Origin: Pseudarthrobacter sp. NamB4
GTDB lineage: Bacteria; Actinomycetota; Actinomycetes; Actinomycetales; Micrococcaceae
Length of the DNA: 64,000 nt
NCBI RefSeq assembly: GCF_005796185.1
Contig: NZ_VAHM01000004.1
Span: 1-64,000, forward strand
Direction: 5' to 3'
Positions 9,086 through 17,417 of this stretch are shown here, one piece after another; position 1 is the stretch's first letter, and each line of letters begins with the position of its first letter. The notes beneath the pieces were generated by a model. The model did not search any database. It was not told the DNA's origin and saw only the letters and a list, made by a program, of their open reading frames with translations. Made by a program: the position numbers and the translations under genes.

Positions 9086-10119
9086 ACATTCCCCAGGACC
9101 TCGATCAATGGCGGAACTGGCAGCGTAACCGGCATCCACTGCGGAAGCTCAGGGCAATGATGCGCCCGTCGCCGGACCCCACCTTTGTGGTGGCGGTCCG
9201 GGGAGACGCGCCCGCTGTTTTGGTAGCGCTCGACGCCGACACTCCCACCCAGCGCATGTCACTTTTGGAGCCGCTTAAGGCCCTGAGAGAAAAGCCTGCG
9301 GCCGTGCTTGCCCCGGCCGGCCTTTCCGGACTCGGGCAGATACTGCCGGGTGGTCCCTGGGCGCAGGTCTCCGTGCAAGGAGCAGAACTTCCTGAGCAGC
9401 TGCGGCAGCTTTCTGTGGTCCTGGCGGTTGGGCACTACCTTCCCGCCGGTGCGCTGGCCCATGCCTGGTCGAGGCAGCTGGACGTACCGTTCGATGTCGT
9501 CCAGCATGGGCTGCTGACTCCGCACGCCCCGCCGCTGGCCGGCCATGCGCATCTGCTTGCCTTTTCCGGGGCGGACGCGGATTTCTGGCGTTCGGGTCGG
9601 AACGATGTCACCGCTGCGGTGGTGGGGTCGCAACTGCTGTGGCACGGGCAACAACAGCCGGCCGGGGACGTCGCCCGGGAGGAGCGTCCGCTGTTCCTGG
9701 GGCAATTGCATGGTGCCGAACTGCCCCGGACCGCCCTGGCCCGGGCGGCAGGGGAATTTTGTGCCGCCACCGGAGCTGTCTACCGGCCACACCCCTCTGA
9801 AACTGACCAGTTGTCCCGCCTGCAGCACGGGCTCTGGCAACGGAGGGGCATCAAAGTGGACCGCTCAAGGGACGCGCTTGCCACCCGCAGTTCACCCGTG
9901 GTGTCCGTGTTTTCCACGGGTGTGCTGGAAGCGGCAGCCCGGGGAGTGCCGGCCTGGGTCACCTATCCGTCACCTCCGGCATGGCTGGAGGAATTCTGGG
10001 AACGCTACGGCATGTCTCCGTGGGGGACTGAGCCGACGCCGGGGCCTGCCGGCACGGGGCTGGAGCCGGCCAAGGCAATCGCCCGAGTTATCGAACACCA
10101 GCTTGGAGGCCAAGCATGA
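9076..10119 (+). CDS. putative nonulosonic-acid transferase-like protein
   Basis: This 347-residue protein has no motif I can assign firmly. Its GT-B-like features are an N-terminal Rossmann-like region, 'DVVQHGLLTPHAPP' near residue 140, the block YRPHPSETDQ near residue 235 and FSTGVLEAAARGVPAW near residue 275. A His-Pro motif followed by an S/T-rich Glu motif is the signature of CMP-sugar-using capsule transferases (bacterial sialyl-, polysialyl- and Kdo-transferase families). It directly precedes the CMP-sugar synthetase and NeuB-like synthase genes, overlapping the former by four bases. I infer that it may transfer the CMP-activated sugar. The start ATG has GGAGG five bases upstream. 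It could also be a CDP-alditol transferase. Confidence 0.5.
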   Translation: MGLNIPQDLDQWRNWQRNRHPLRKLRAMMRPSPDPTFVVAVRGDAPAVLVALDADTPTQRMSLLEPLKALREKPAAVLAPAGLSGLGQILPGGPWAQVSVQGAELPEQLRQLSVVLAVGHYLPAGALAHAWSRQLDVPFDVVQHGLLTPHAPPLAGHAHLLAFSGADADFWRSGRNDVTAAVVGSQLLWHGQQQPAGDVAREERPLFLGQLHGAELPRTALARAAGEFCAATGAVYRPHPSETDQLSRLQHGLWQRRGIKVDRSRDALATRSSPVVSVFSTGVLEAAARGVPAWVTYPSPPAWLEEFWERYGMSPWGTEPTPGPAGTGLEPAKAIARVIEHQLGGQA

Positions 10120-10829
10120 CAATCCTGTGCGTGATTCCGGTCCGCGGCGGGTCCAAGGGGATACCCCGCAAAAACATCCGCCAGTTGGCCGGCAAGCCGC
10201 TGGTGACCTGGACGATCGAACAGGCTCTGGCAGCCGACTGTGGCCTGGATGTCCTGGTATCCACCGATGACCAGGAGATCGCAGAAGTAGCGTTGCAGGC
10301 CGGAGCTGATGTCCCGTTCCTGCGGCCAGAGGAGCTGGCCCGGGATGAGACGGCAACGGAACCGGTGGTCCAGCATGCCATCGACTACCGCACCGCGCAG
10401 GGCCGGGAACCGGACGCCGTCATGCTGCTGCAGGCAACATCGCCCATCCGCTATCCCGGCACCCTTGACCGCGCCGTCGCGGAATTCCGTGCGTCCGGCG
10501 TGGACTCGCTCGTCGGCGTCGTACCTCAAACACCGTTCCTCTGGACGGTGGGCAATCCGCCCCAGGCCCAGTACGCCGTCGACCGCCGGCCCCGCCGCCA
10601 GGACCTTGCCGAGGGTGATTACCGCTACCGGGAAACGGGTTCCTTGTACCTGACCCGCACCGAGATCTACCGCCAGTTCTCCAACCGCCTCGGCGGACGC
10701 ATCGGCCTCTTCGTCATGGATGACGGTGAAGGCGTGGACATCGACACCGAGCTGGATTTCACCACCGTGGAGCAGCAGATGCTGCTGTCCGGGCAGATGC
10801 AGGGAACAGAAAAGGAAGCCCGCAGATGA
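10116..10829 (+). CDS. acylneuraminate (nonulosonate) cytidylyltransferase
   Basis: This 237-residue enzyme has the diagnostic N-terminal CTP-binding motif of CMP-sialic-acid-type synthetases, VIPVRGGSKGIPRKN. Further conserved pieces are VSTDDQEIAEVA, FLRPEELARD, MLLQATSPIRYP, YRYRETGSLYLTR and the 'DIDTELDF' end. It would activate a nine-carbon 2-keto sugar (sialic, legionaminic, pseudaminic or Kdn-like) with CTP to give the CMP-sugar plus pyrophosphate. The gene is coupled on both sides by four-base overlaps, to the candidate transferase upstream and the NeuB-like synthase downstream. Which nonulosonate is used cannot be told from the sequence. Confidence 0.9.
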   Translation: MTILCVIPVRGGSKGIPRKNIRQLAGKPLVTWTIEQALAADCGLDVLVSTDDQEIAEVALQAGADVPFLRPEELARDETATEPVVQHAIDYRTAQGREPDAVMLLQATSPIRYPGTLDRAVAEFRASGVDSLVGVVPQTPFLWTVGNPPQAQYAVDRRPRRQDLAEGDYRYRETGSLYLTRTEIYRQFSNRLGGRIGLFVMDDGEGVDIDTELDFTTVEQQMLLSGQMQGTEKEARR

Positions 10830-13069
10830 TTATTGAACGCAATACCCTGCCGTACGTGGTCTTCTCCGAAGACCCGGTACTTACCGGGCTCCAGAAAATC
10901 ACCGCAAACCAGGAACGCATCGTTTTTTGTGTGGACGAGCACGGCGTCCTTCAGGGTTCATTGTCCGACGGCGATTTCCGCCGCTGGATTGTCGAAAATC
11001 CTAGCGCAGGCCTGGAGGTCGACTGCATCGCTGTCGCGAACCGCGCCGTCCGCACCGCTAGCCACACCGCCACTCCCGCCGACCTGGCCGTGCTGATGCC
11101 CCACAACGTCAGCCATCTTCCGCTGGTGGATGCGCGAGGACACCTGCGTGCCATCGCCGTTGACCGCAGCGATGAGATGCGCATCGGGCGGCACCACATT
11201 GGGCCCGCCCATCCGGCCTTTCTCATCGCCGAAATAGGCAACAACCACAATGGTTCAGTGGATCTGGCCAAGCGGCTGGTGGACCTGGCGCAGGAGGCCG
11301 GAGCCGACGCCGTGAAGTTCCAGCTGCGGGACATGAAGTCGCTGTACCGCCAGTCCAGCGGCAGTTCGGCGGGGGAGGATCTGGGAACGCAATACACGCT
11401 GGATCTTTTGTCCCGTTTCTCTCTGGACGCGGATGACCTGTTCACGGTCTTTGACCACTGCCACCATCAAGGCATTGACGTGCTCTGTACGCCATGGGAC
11501 ATAGCGAGTGCGCAGTCCCTTGTGGATTACGGGCTGCCGGCGCTCAAGATCGCCTCCGCGGACCTCACGAACCACGAGCTCCTGCGGGACGTGGCCAGCC
11601 GCGGTGTCCCGCTGATCGCCAGCACGGGAATGTCCCGGGAAGACGAGATCCGGGAGAGTGCGGCGCTGCTGCGGGCCGAAGGCGCCGCGTTTGCTCTGCT
11701 GCACACGCAGTCCACTTATCCCGCGCCCTTCAAGGACGTGAACCTGGCCTACCTGGACCGCCTGGCCGAGATCGGCCAGTGCATCGTTGGTTACTCGGGC
11801 CATGAGCGCGGCTACCACGTGCCTATTGCCGCCGTCGCCCGGGGCGCACGGATCATCGAGAAGCACTTCACGGTGGACACCACCATGGAAGGCAATGACC
11901 ACACTGTCTCCCTGCTCCCGGATGAGTTCGCCAAGATGGTCACCCGGATCCGGGAAGTAGAGGAGTCCATTGGCGGGAAGTCGCCGCGGACAGTCTCCCC
12001 GGGCGAGATGATGAACCGCATCAACCTGGCCAAATCCCTTGTGGCGGCCCGTCCCATCGCCAAGGGGCAGGTAATCGGCAGTGACGATGTGGACGTCAAG
12101 AGCCCCGGCCGTGGCCTCCAGCCCAACGCCCTGCCGCTGCTGCTGGGCAGGACCGCGCCCAGGGACGTGGCTGAGGGAGACTTTTTCTATGAGGGCGACC
12201 TGCGGGACCACGCGCCCAGGGGCAGGGACTTCGACTTCCGCCGGCCGTGGGGGCTGCCGGTCAGATACCACGACCACGAGGCCCTGATCAAGGACTGCAC
12301 GCCGGACTTCCTGGAGTTCCATTTTTCCTACAAGGACCTGGAAATCGACCCCGACTCCGTGTTCTCAACACCGCTGGACATGGGCTTCACCACCCACCTC
12401 CCGGATCTCTTCGCCGGCGACTTCCTGGTGGATCTGGCCTCCGAGGATGGCGCCCACTGGGAACGTTCCATCGCCGAGGTTCAGCGGACCATTGACATCA
12501 CCCGCTCCCTGACCCGCTGGTTCAAGCAGGAGGACGAGCCCATCATGGTGGTCACCATGGGCGGGTTCACCAAGGACCGGCACATTCCCGCCCCGCAGCG
12601 GGCGCGGAAGTACGGCCGTATTGCGGAGGCGCTGCAGCGGCTGGACACGGACGGCGTCCGGATTGCGGCGCAGACACTTCCGCCCTACCCGTGGCTTATG
12701 GGCGGCCAGCAGTTCCACAACCTTTTCCTTGACCCGCATGACACCGCCGACTTCGCGGCGCAGACCGGCACCAAACTGTGCCTTGACGTCTCGCACACCA
12801 AACTGGCGGCGAACTTCCTGGGCATTCCCTTCTCCGAAGCAGTGGAAGCACTGGCCCCGCACACCATCCACCTCCACATGGTTGATGCCACGGGCGTGGA
12901 CGGGGAGGGCGTGCAGGTAGGGGAAGGCGAAGTGGACTTCGCCGCGCTGGCCGAGCAGCTGGACAGGCTAAGCCCCGAAGCGGGTTTCATACCCGAGATC
13001 TGGCAGGGACACGTCAATGACGGTGCCGCCTTCTGGACCGCTCTGGAACGGCTCGAGGCATGGTACTGA
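10826..13069 (+). CDS. CBS - NeuB-like synthase - SAF - TIM-barrel fusion
   Basis: This 747-residue fusion has four parts. Residues 1 to about 125 look like a CBS pair ('VFCVDEHGVLQGSLSDGDFR', 'VSHLPLVDARGHLRAIAVDR'). A NeuB-type barrel begins at about 132 (FLIAEIGNNHNGSVDLAKRL) and includes VKFQLRD, 'VLCTPWD', LKIASADLTNHELL, 'STGMS' and EKHFTVDTTMEGNDH. An SAF domain at about 400-460 (SLVAARPIAKGQVIGSDDV) is the antifreeze-like domain of sialic acid synthases. Residues from about 475 to the end resemble xylose-isomerase/AP-endonuclease-2 barrels (TKLCLDVSHTKLAA, 'HMVDATG'). NeuB condenses PEP with a six-carbon amino sugar to make a nonulosonate. The last barrel may isomerise or epimerise a precursor, or bind one; this is inference. 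Sialic acid synthases are usually near 350 residues. Confidence 0.88.
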   Translation: MIIERNTLPYVVFSEDPVLTGLQKITANQERIVFCVDEHGVLQGSLSDGDFRRWIVENPSAGLEVDCIAVANRAVRTASHTATPADLAVLMPHNVSHLPLVDARGHLRAIAVDRSDEMRIGRHHIGPAHPAFLIAEIGNNHNGSVDLAKRLVDLAQEAGADAVKFQLRDMKSLYRQSSGSSAGEDLGTQYTLDLLSRFSLDADDLFTVFDHCHHQGIDVLCTPWDIASAQSLVDYGLPALKIASADLTNHELLRDVASRGVPLIASTGMSREDEIRESAALLRAEGAAFALLHTQSTYPAPFKDVNLAYLDRLAEIGQCIVGYSGHERGYHVPIAAVARGARIIEKHFTVDTTMEGNDHTVSLLPDEFAKMVTRIREVEESIGGKSPRTVSPGEMMNRINLAKSLVAARPIAKGQVIGSDDVDVKSPGRGLQPNALPLLLGRTAPRDVAEGDFFYEGDLRDHAPRGRDFDFRRPWGLPVRYHDHEALIKDCTPDFLEFHFSYKDLEIDPDSVFSTPLDMGFTTHLPDLFAGDFLVDLASEDGAHWERSIAEVQRTIDITRSLTRWFKQEDEPIMVVTMGGFTKDRHIPAPQRARKYGRIAEALQRLDTDGVRIAAQTLPPYPWLMGGQQFHNLFLDPHDTADFAAQTGTKLCLDVSHTKLAANFLGIPFSEAVEALAPHTIHLHMVDATGVDGEGVQVGEGEVDFAALAEQLDRLSPEAGFIPEIWQGHVNDGAAFWTALERLEAWY

Positions 13070-14169
13070 GCGGGAGGGAAACGACGACGGCGCCGCCCAC
13101 CACGCTGTGGGTGGTGCCGGTAGCGGACCTCGGCGGCGTTGCCCGCCATGTCCTCGACGCCGCCGGGGCCGGGCTGCCGGGCTGGCGGTTGGTGGTCCTC
13201 TGTCCGGAAGGTCCGCTGGCCGGCCTGTTAAGGGAAGGCGGCACCGCCGTCGTCACCGGGCCCTTTGGGCCGGTAGCCGGGTTCCGGGCATCGCTGCAGA
13301 CCCTTCGGCGTACCGTCCGCACCCTGCGCCCGGCCGTCGTGCACAGCCACCTCTCCTACGCCGACGTGATCAGCGCGTGTGCCCTGGCGGGGGACAGGCG
13401 CACGCGGCTGGTCACCACCGAGCATGGAATCGCCGCCGACGACCTTGTCTACCACGGGTCGGTTGCCAAGTCCCGCGTCAAGGCGGCAATGCACGCCCTG
13501 CGCCTGCGCCGCGCCGACGGCATTATTGCCGTCTCCGAGGCAACCCGCCGGGCGATGGAGGGGAAGTGGAACCCGGCCAGGCCCATTACCGTCATCCCCA
13601 ACGGGGTGGACCGGTCAGCCGGAAAAGGACCTGCTGCTCCTTTGAACGTGCCGGCACCACAGGCCCCGCGTATCTTGTCCCTCTCGCGCCTCTCCCCGGA
13701 AAAGCGGCTGCCGGACCTCCTGAACGCCTTCGCCAAACTGCATGCGGACCTCCCCGGAGCCACCCTGACCGTGGCAGGCAATGGGCCTCTGCTTGGCGAA
13801 CTCCAGGAACTCGCCAGGCAGCTGGGCATCGAGCAGGCCGTCTCTTTCCCGGGATTCCTCGATGCCACTAAAGCCATGGCCGCGGCCGACGTCCTGGTGC
13901 AGCTTTCGGTCTGGGAAAACTGCTCCTACACGCTGCTGGACGCCGTCACTGCCGGCCTCGGTGTGGTGGCGACCCCGGTGGGCGGCAACACGGAAATACT
14001 GCCGCGGGAGTGCCTGGTGGAGGCCGGGGACGTGGATGGCATTGTCGAAGCTATCAAGCGGCAAGTGTCAGACGTGGAACAACGTCCGCGGCTGGACCCG
14101 CGATGGCCGGATACCGCAGAGATGACCACCGCCATCGTGCAGAAGTATGGCTTGATAGGGCGGAAATGA
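13060..14169 (+). CDS. family 4 glycosyltransferase
   Basis: This 369-residue GT-B enzyme has an N-terminal acceptor domain (VADLGGVARHVLDAAGAG, then VVHSHLSYADVISA, TEHGIAADD). The C-terminal GT1/GT4 domain has ILSLSRLSPEKRLPDLLNAF, TVAGNGPLLGELQELARQLG and 'SVWENCSYTLLDAVTAGLGV', in which the Glu-rich EX7E-like stretch binds the nucleotide sugar. The first 10 bases overlap the end of the NeuB-fusion gene, so translation is probably coupled. It adds a sugar to the growing repeat unit in the cytoplasm; the donor is unknown. Confidence 0.86.
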   Translation: MVLSGRETTTAPPTTLWVVPVADLGGVARHVLDAAGAGLPGWRLVVLCPEGPLAGLLREGGTAVVTGPFGPVAGFRASLQTLRRTVRTLRPAVVHSHLSYADVISACALAGDRRTRLVTTEHGIAADDLVYHGSVAKSRVKAAMHALRLRRADGIIAVSEATRRAMEGKWNPARPITVIPNGVDRSAGKGPAAPLNVPAPQAPRILSLSRLSPEKRLPDLLNAFAKLHADLPGATLTVAGNGPLLGELQELARQLGIEQAVSFPGFLDATKAMAAADVLVQLSVWENCSYTLLDAVTAGLGVVATPVGGNTEILPRECLVEAGDVDGIVEAIKRQVSDVEQRPRLDPRWPDTAEMTTAIVQKYGLIGRK

Positions 14170-15374
14170 AGCAGGCGTCCGTATTCGCTAAGCAGGCATC
14201 GGCGCTCGCTGAATCCCAAACAGCCGAGGGGGCCCCGGTTGCACCGTTCGTGGTGCTGATGTTTTCGGCGATGTTCCTGGACGCCGTGAGCTTTCCCGGA
14301 CTTACCGTGCCCGCCAACTCGATTGCCATGGGACTTGCGGTGCTGTACGCGCTCTTTGCACCCCATCAAGGCTCGAAACTGCCGATTGTCCTAGCCCCGC
14401 TGGTTGTGGCCGTTCCGGTGTGGCTTGCCACAACGTCGCTGCTGAACGGTGACTTTGATACCCGTAGGATCCTGAACATCTCCCTGTTCGCAGCCGTGAT
14501 TCTGACTGTCGCCTCAGGCCGGTTGAACCGGGTGGCGATTGGACGAGGGCTGGCGATAGGCCTGGCAGTCGGCATTGTCTGGGGTGCCATAACACTGCCG
14601 CGCAGCTCCTATATCGGACGCCTGACGGGGCCTTTTGGCGATCCAAACGCCGGAGGGTTCCTGATTGCCGTCTGCGCGGCCTTGGCAATCCCGGCACTCA
14701 CCAAGAGATGGCAGCGGATGGGACTCATCGCTGTTTCGCTTGCCGGGATATATCTGACCGAATCCCGGACCACCATGCTTGCGGCCGCGATCATGGCAGT
14801 CTGGATCCTCATTGGCCGATACGGATCGGCTTGGCTGGGGCTGTTCTCCGTGGGTCTGCTGATGTGGTGGGTGAGCACCATCCCGCAGGACGCGTTCGCT
14901 ACCGGTGCCTTCGCGGACAGGGCAGGCAGCGACGCCCTGAGGGCACGCATTTTCGCGCTGGAAGTCGTGGATGTAGACCGGAACCCGTTGATCGGCAACG
15001 GCGCGGGCACTGCCCGGATCAACGTGGATGGGCTGATATTTTTCTACCACAGCTCATACTTGGCCATCCGGGCGGAGGCGGGATGGGTTGGCTTCGTGAT
15101 TATCACGGCGCTGCTGGCGCTCGTTTTCCTCGCCCTGATCCGCCTGCCGCGCGCGAAGCGTAATGCCTGGTATGAAGCAGCCGTTCTAGGGGTGGCCGTC
15201 TGTGCGTTGAACCTAGGCGAAGTGCTGCTGACGCTGCCCACGGCTGTGGCCATAGGGCTGGCAATGCATCATGTTGCTGCTCAAAAGCTCGCCAAACCAC
15301 CATCTCGCCAAAGTTTCAGGACCCGAACAGCGCCGATGCCACCGTCCCGTCGAAAGTGGAGGTTCTCCCAATGA
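14166..15374 (+). CDS. O-antigen ligase / Wzy-type polymerase membrane protein
   Basis: This 402-residue polytopic protein has about ten hydrophobic segments. A central soluble loop (GNGAGTARINVDGLIFFYHS near residues 280-297) carries the conserved 'G.G......' and His/Ser pattern of the O-antigen ligase/Wzy superfamily. The loop phrases 'TGPFGDPNAGGFL' and 'YLTESRTTMLAA' also match that family. Such enzymes polymerise lipid-linked repeat units or ligate polymer to a carrier on the outer face. The frame is open further upstream, but the ATG at 14166 overlaps the previous stop (ATGA) and starts the family-length protein. It is the only polymerase-like gene in the locus. Confidence 0.83.
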   Translation: MKQASVFAKQASALAESQTAEGAPVAPFVVLMFSAMFLDAVSFPGLTVPANSIAMGLAVLYALFAPHQGSKLPIVLAPLVVAVPVWLATTSLLNGDFDTRRILNISLFAAVILTVASGRLNRVAIGRGLAIGLAVGIVWGAITLPRSSYIGRLTGPFGDPNAGGFLIAVCAALAIPALTKRWQRMGLIAVSLAGIYLTESRTTMLAAAIMAVWILIGRYGSAWLGLFSVGLLMWWVSTIPQDAFATGAFADRAGSDALRARIFALEVVDVDRNPLIGNGAGTARINVDGLIFFYHSSYLAIRAEAGWVGFVIITALLALVFLALIRLPRAKRNAWYEAAVLGVAVCALNLGEVLLTLPTAVAIGLAMHHVAAQKLAKPPSRQSFRTRTAPMPPSRRKWRFSQ

Positions 15375-16429
15375 AGGCGCCAAGGTTGGTGATCGCTACC
15401 AACAACGGGGACATCGGTGGCGGGGAAATGATGCTTCTGGCCCTTGCCAGTCAGGCCCGGGAGCTCGGTGTCCCTGTCCTGGTGGTGGGACCCGCAGCCC
15501 CGTCCACGCTCGTGGATGCGGCCCGCACTGCCGGGCATCCTACCGTGGCGCTTCCTGTCTCACGCCGGGCCGCGTATATGGTTGCACTGCGGCGCTGGCG
15601 GTTGCAAAACCCTGATGGGCTGCTGTGGTGCAACGGGCTGGTACCCTCCGTTGCCACGTCGCTTATGGGTCACCGGGTAGTCCATCTTCACCAGCTGCCG
15701 CGGGGTCCACAGTCCGTCCTCGCGGGCCTTGCCAAAAGACGTGCACTGGCTACCCTCGTGCCCTCCCGGTCTATGGCGGCATCCCTTCCGGGATCCCAGG
15801 TGCTGGAGAACTGGGTGGATGGGATCCGCCCGTTCCCTGGTCACCGTCACGACGACGCTGTGCGCTTGGGCTTTCTTGGCCGGCCGTCGCTTGACAAGGG
15901 CGTAGGTGTGCTCGCGGCCGCCCTGCAGCAGCTGGACGGGCAGACCCCTGGACGATACCGGCTTGTGCTCGCGGGAGAGCCGCGCTTTACCTCGGAGACA
16001 GAACAGCGAAAGTTGGAACAGGCCTTGATACCCGTAAAGCACCTCATAGAGCGTCCAGGCTGGATGACGCCGGCCGAATTCTTTAGCTCGGTGGATGTCA
16101 TGGTGTGCCCGTCGCTGGTGCCGGAAAGCTTTGGTCTCGTTGTGGCCGAGGCGATGTCCGCCCGCGTCCCGTTTGTCATCAGTGACGCAGGAGCCCTGCC
16201 TGAAGTAGCAGGGCCGGAACACCCTTGGGTGGCTCCGGCAGGGGACCCAGGCAAACTGGCCGATGCCATCACGCGAGCGGCGGACCATGGCGGATGCACC
16301 TTCGCGGAAAAAGCCTATGAACGCTGGCTATCCCGTTATTCGCCCGCTGCCGGAGGGGCACGTCTTGAAGCACTACTAAAACAATGGGGCGTTACTCCAA
16401 GCCCCTCCTTTTCAGGAGGAACACCATGA
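15371..16429 (+). CDS. family 4 glycosyltransferase
   Basis: This is a 352-residue GT-B enzyme. The N-terminal domain opens with LVIATNNGDIGGGEMMLLAL (the GG-E phosphate/sugar loop). The C-terminal domain has VRLGFLGRPSLDKGVGVLAA, YRLVLAGEPRF and the donor-binding stretch SLVPESFGLVVAEAMSARVP (PESFG..V.EAM, a canonical EX7E). I selected the ATG at 15371, which overlaps the previous stop; an in-frame ATG at 15356 would add five residues. The stop overlaps the next start, which has its own AGGAGGA site. Confidence 0.88.
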   Translation: MKAPRLVIATNNGDIGGGEMMLLALASQARELGVPVLVVGPAAPSTLVDAARTAGHPTVALPVSRRAAYMVALRRWRLQNPDGLLWCNGLVPSVATSLMGHRVVHLHQLPRGPQSVLAGLAKRRALATLVPSRSMAASLPGSQVLENWVDGIRPFPGHRHDDAVRLGFLGRPSLDKGVGVLAAALQQLDGQTPGRYRLVLAGEPRFTSETEQRKLEQALIPVKHLIERPGWMTPAEFFSSVDVMVCPSLVPESFGLVVAEAMSARVPFVISDAGALPEVAGPEHPWVAPAGDPGKLADAITRAADHGGCTFAEKAYERWLSRYSPAAGGARLEALLKQWGVTPSPSFSGGTP

Positions 16430-17376
16430 ACCCGGGCGTGGGCGCTTCCATCGTAGTGCCGTCCCGCGGCGGTGCACGCCGCCTGCCGGTCCTGCTCTCG
16501 GCACTGTCGCGCCAGGACTGCGATGACTTCGAGGTGATTGTTGTGGTCGATGGGGACATCGATAACAGCGCCGGCGTCCTCGAACGGCTTGCAGCAGAGC
16601 ACCCTGGCATGGCCTTGCGGACAATGGTCTTTCCCGAAAATCGGGGGAGGGCAGCTGCATTGAATGCCGGGGCCGACGCGGCCCAAGGGCGGGTATTGAT
16701 CCGGTGCGACGACGACCTTGAGCCCGCTTCGGACTACGTCCGGAACCACGTTGTCGAACACCAAGGGAAGTCCGTTGGCATCATCGGGCTGTATCGCAAC
16801 GTTTTTCCCGAAACTGCGTATGCCCGTGTCTACGGCCGGGCCGCTGATGAAAAGTTCCGGTCCGATGCCTTGGCAGCGGACCGCGACGACCAATGGCGCT
16901 ATTGGGCAGGCAACGTTTCAGTCTTGCGGGAAGTGCATCAGCGGCTGGGCGGGTATGACGAACGGTACCGTGCTTATGGCTGGGAGGATGTGGACTACGG
17001 CTACCGCCTCCGAAAGATGGGTATTCCCATTAGCATCCAGCCGTTACTGACCACAGCGCATCACGTGGCAGCAACGACGACAGGTATTCGGGCCGTCCGG
17101 GCCCTACACTCCGGAGCCGCTAGGGAGATATTTGTAGCCAAACACGGACGTGAAGCGCTGGAGCCCATCCCCCCTGACAGGAGCCTCTGGTCAGCTTTAG
17201 TGGCCGTGAGTAGTTCAATGGCAACCGAAGGAACCATAAGGGCGGGTGGGCTGGCTATTGACAAGGCCGCCCTGGTTCTACCGCGATGGCTCTCGGAAAA
17301 GCTGGTGGCGCTAACGGTGGAATCAGCGGGGCGGGCGGGAATAGTCCATTCTCATCGGGCTCGAACACATTTCTGA
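16426..17376 (+). CDS. family 2 glycosyltransferase
   Basis: This 316-residue GT-A enzyme begins SIVVPSRGGARRLPVLLSAL. It has VVVDGDIDNSAG and the metal-binding region RVLIRCDDDLEPASDYV. The later motif YRAYGWEDVDYGYRLRKMG is the conserved 'WEDxDxxxR' acceptor/catalytic block of chondroitin- and galactosyltransferase-type GT2 enzymes. The ATG at 16426 has a perfect AGGAGGA seven bases upstream and overlaps the preceding stop. A 41-base gap follows before the next gene, one of few gaps in this run. Confidence 0.87.
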   Translation: MNPGVGASIVVPSRGGARRLPVLLSALSRQDCDDFEVIVVVDGDIDNSAGVLERLAAEHPGMALRTMVFPENRGRAAALNAGADAAQGRVLIRCDDDLEPASDYVRNHVVEHQGKSVGIIGLYRNVFPETAYARVYGRAADEKFRSDALAADRDDQWRYWAGNVSVLREVHQRLGGYDERYRAYGWEDVDYGYRLRKMGIPISIQPLLTTAHHVAATTTGIRAVRALHSGAAREIFVAKHGREALEPIPPDRSLWSALVAVSSSMATEGTIRAGGLAIDKAALVLPRWLSEKLVALTVESAGRAGIVHSHRARTHF

Positions 17377-17417
17377 CTCATGACTAACGGCGGAACTTGC
17401 ATTTGGAGGGGTGACGA

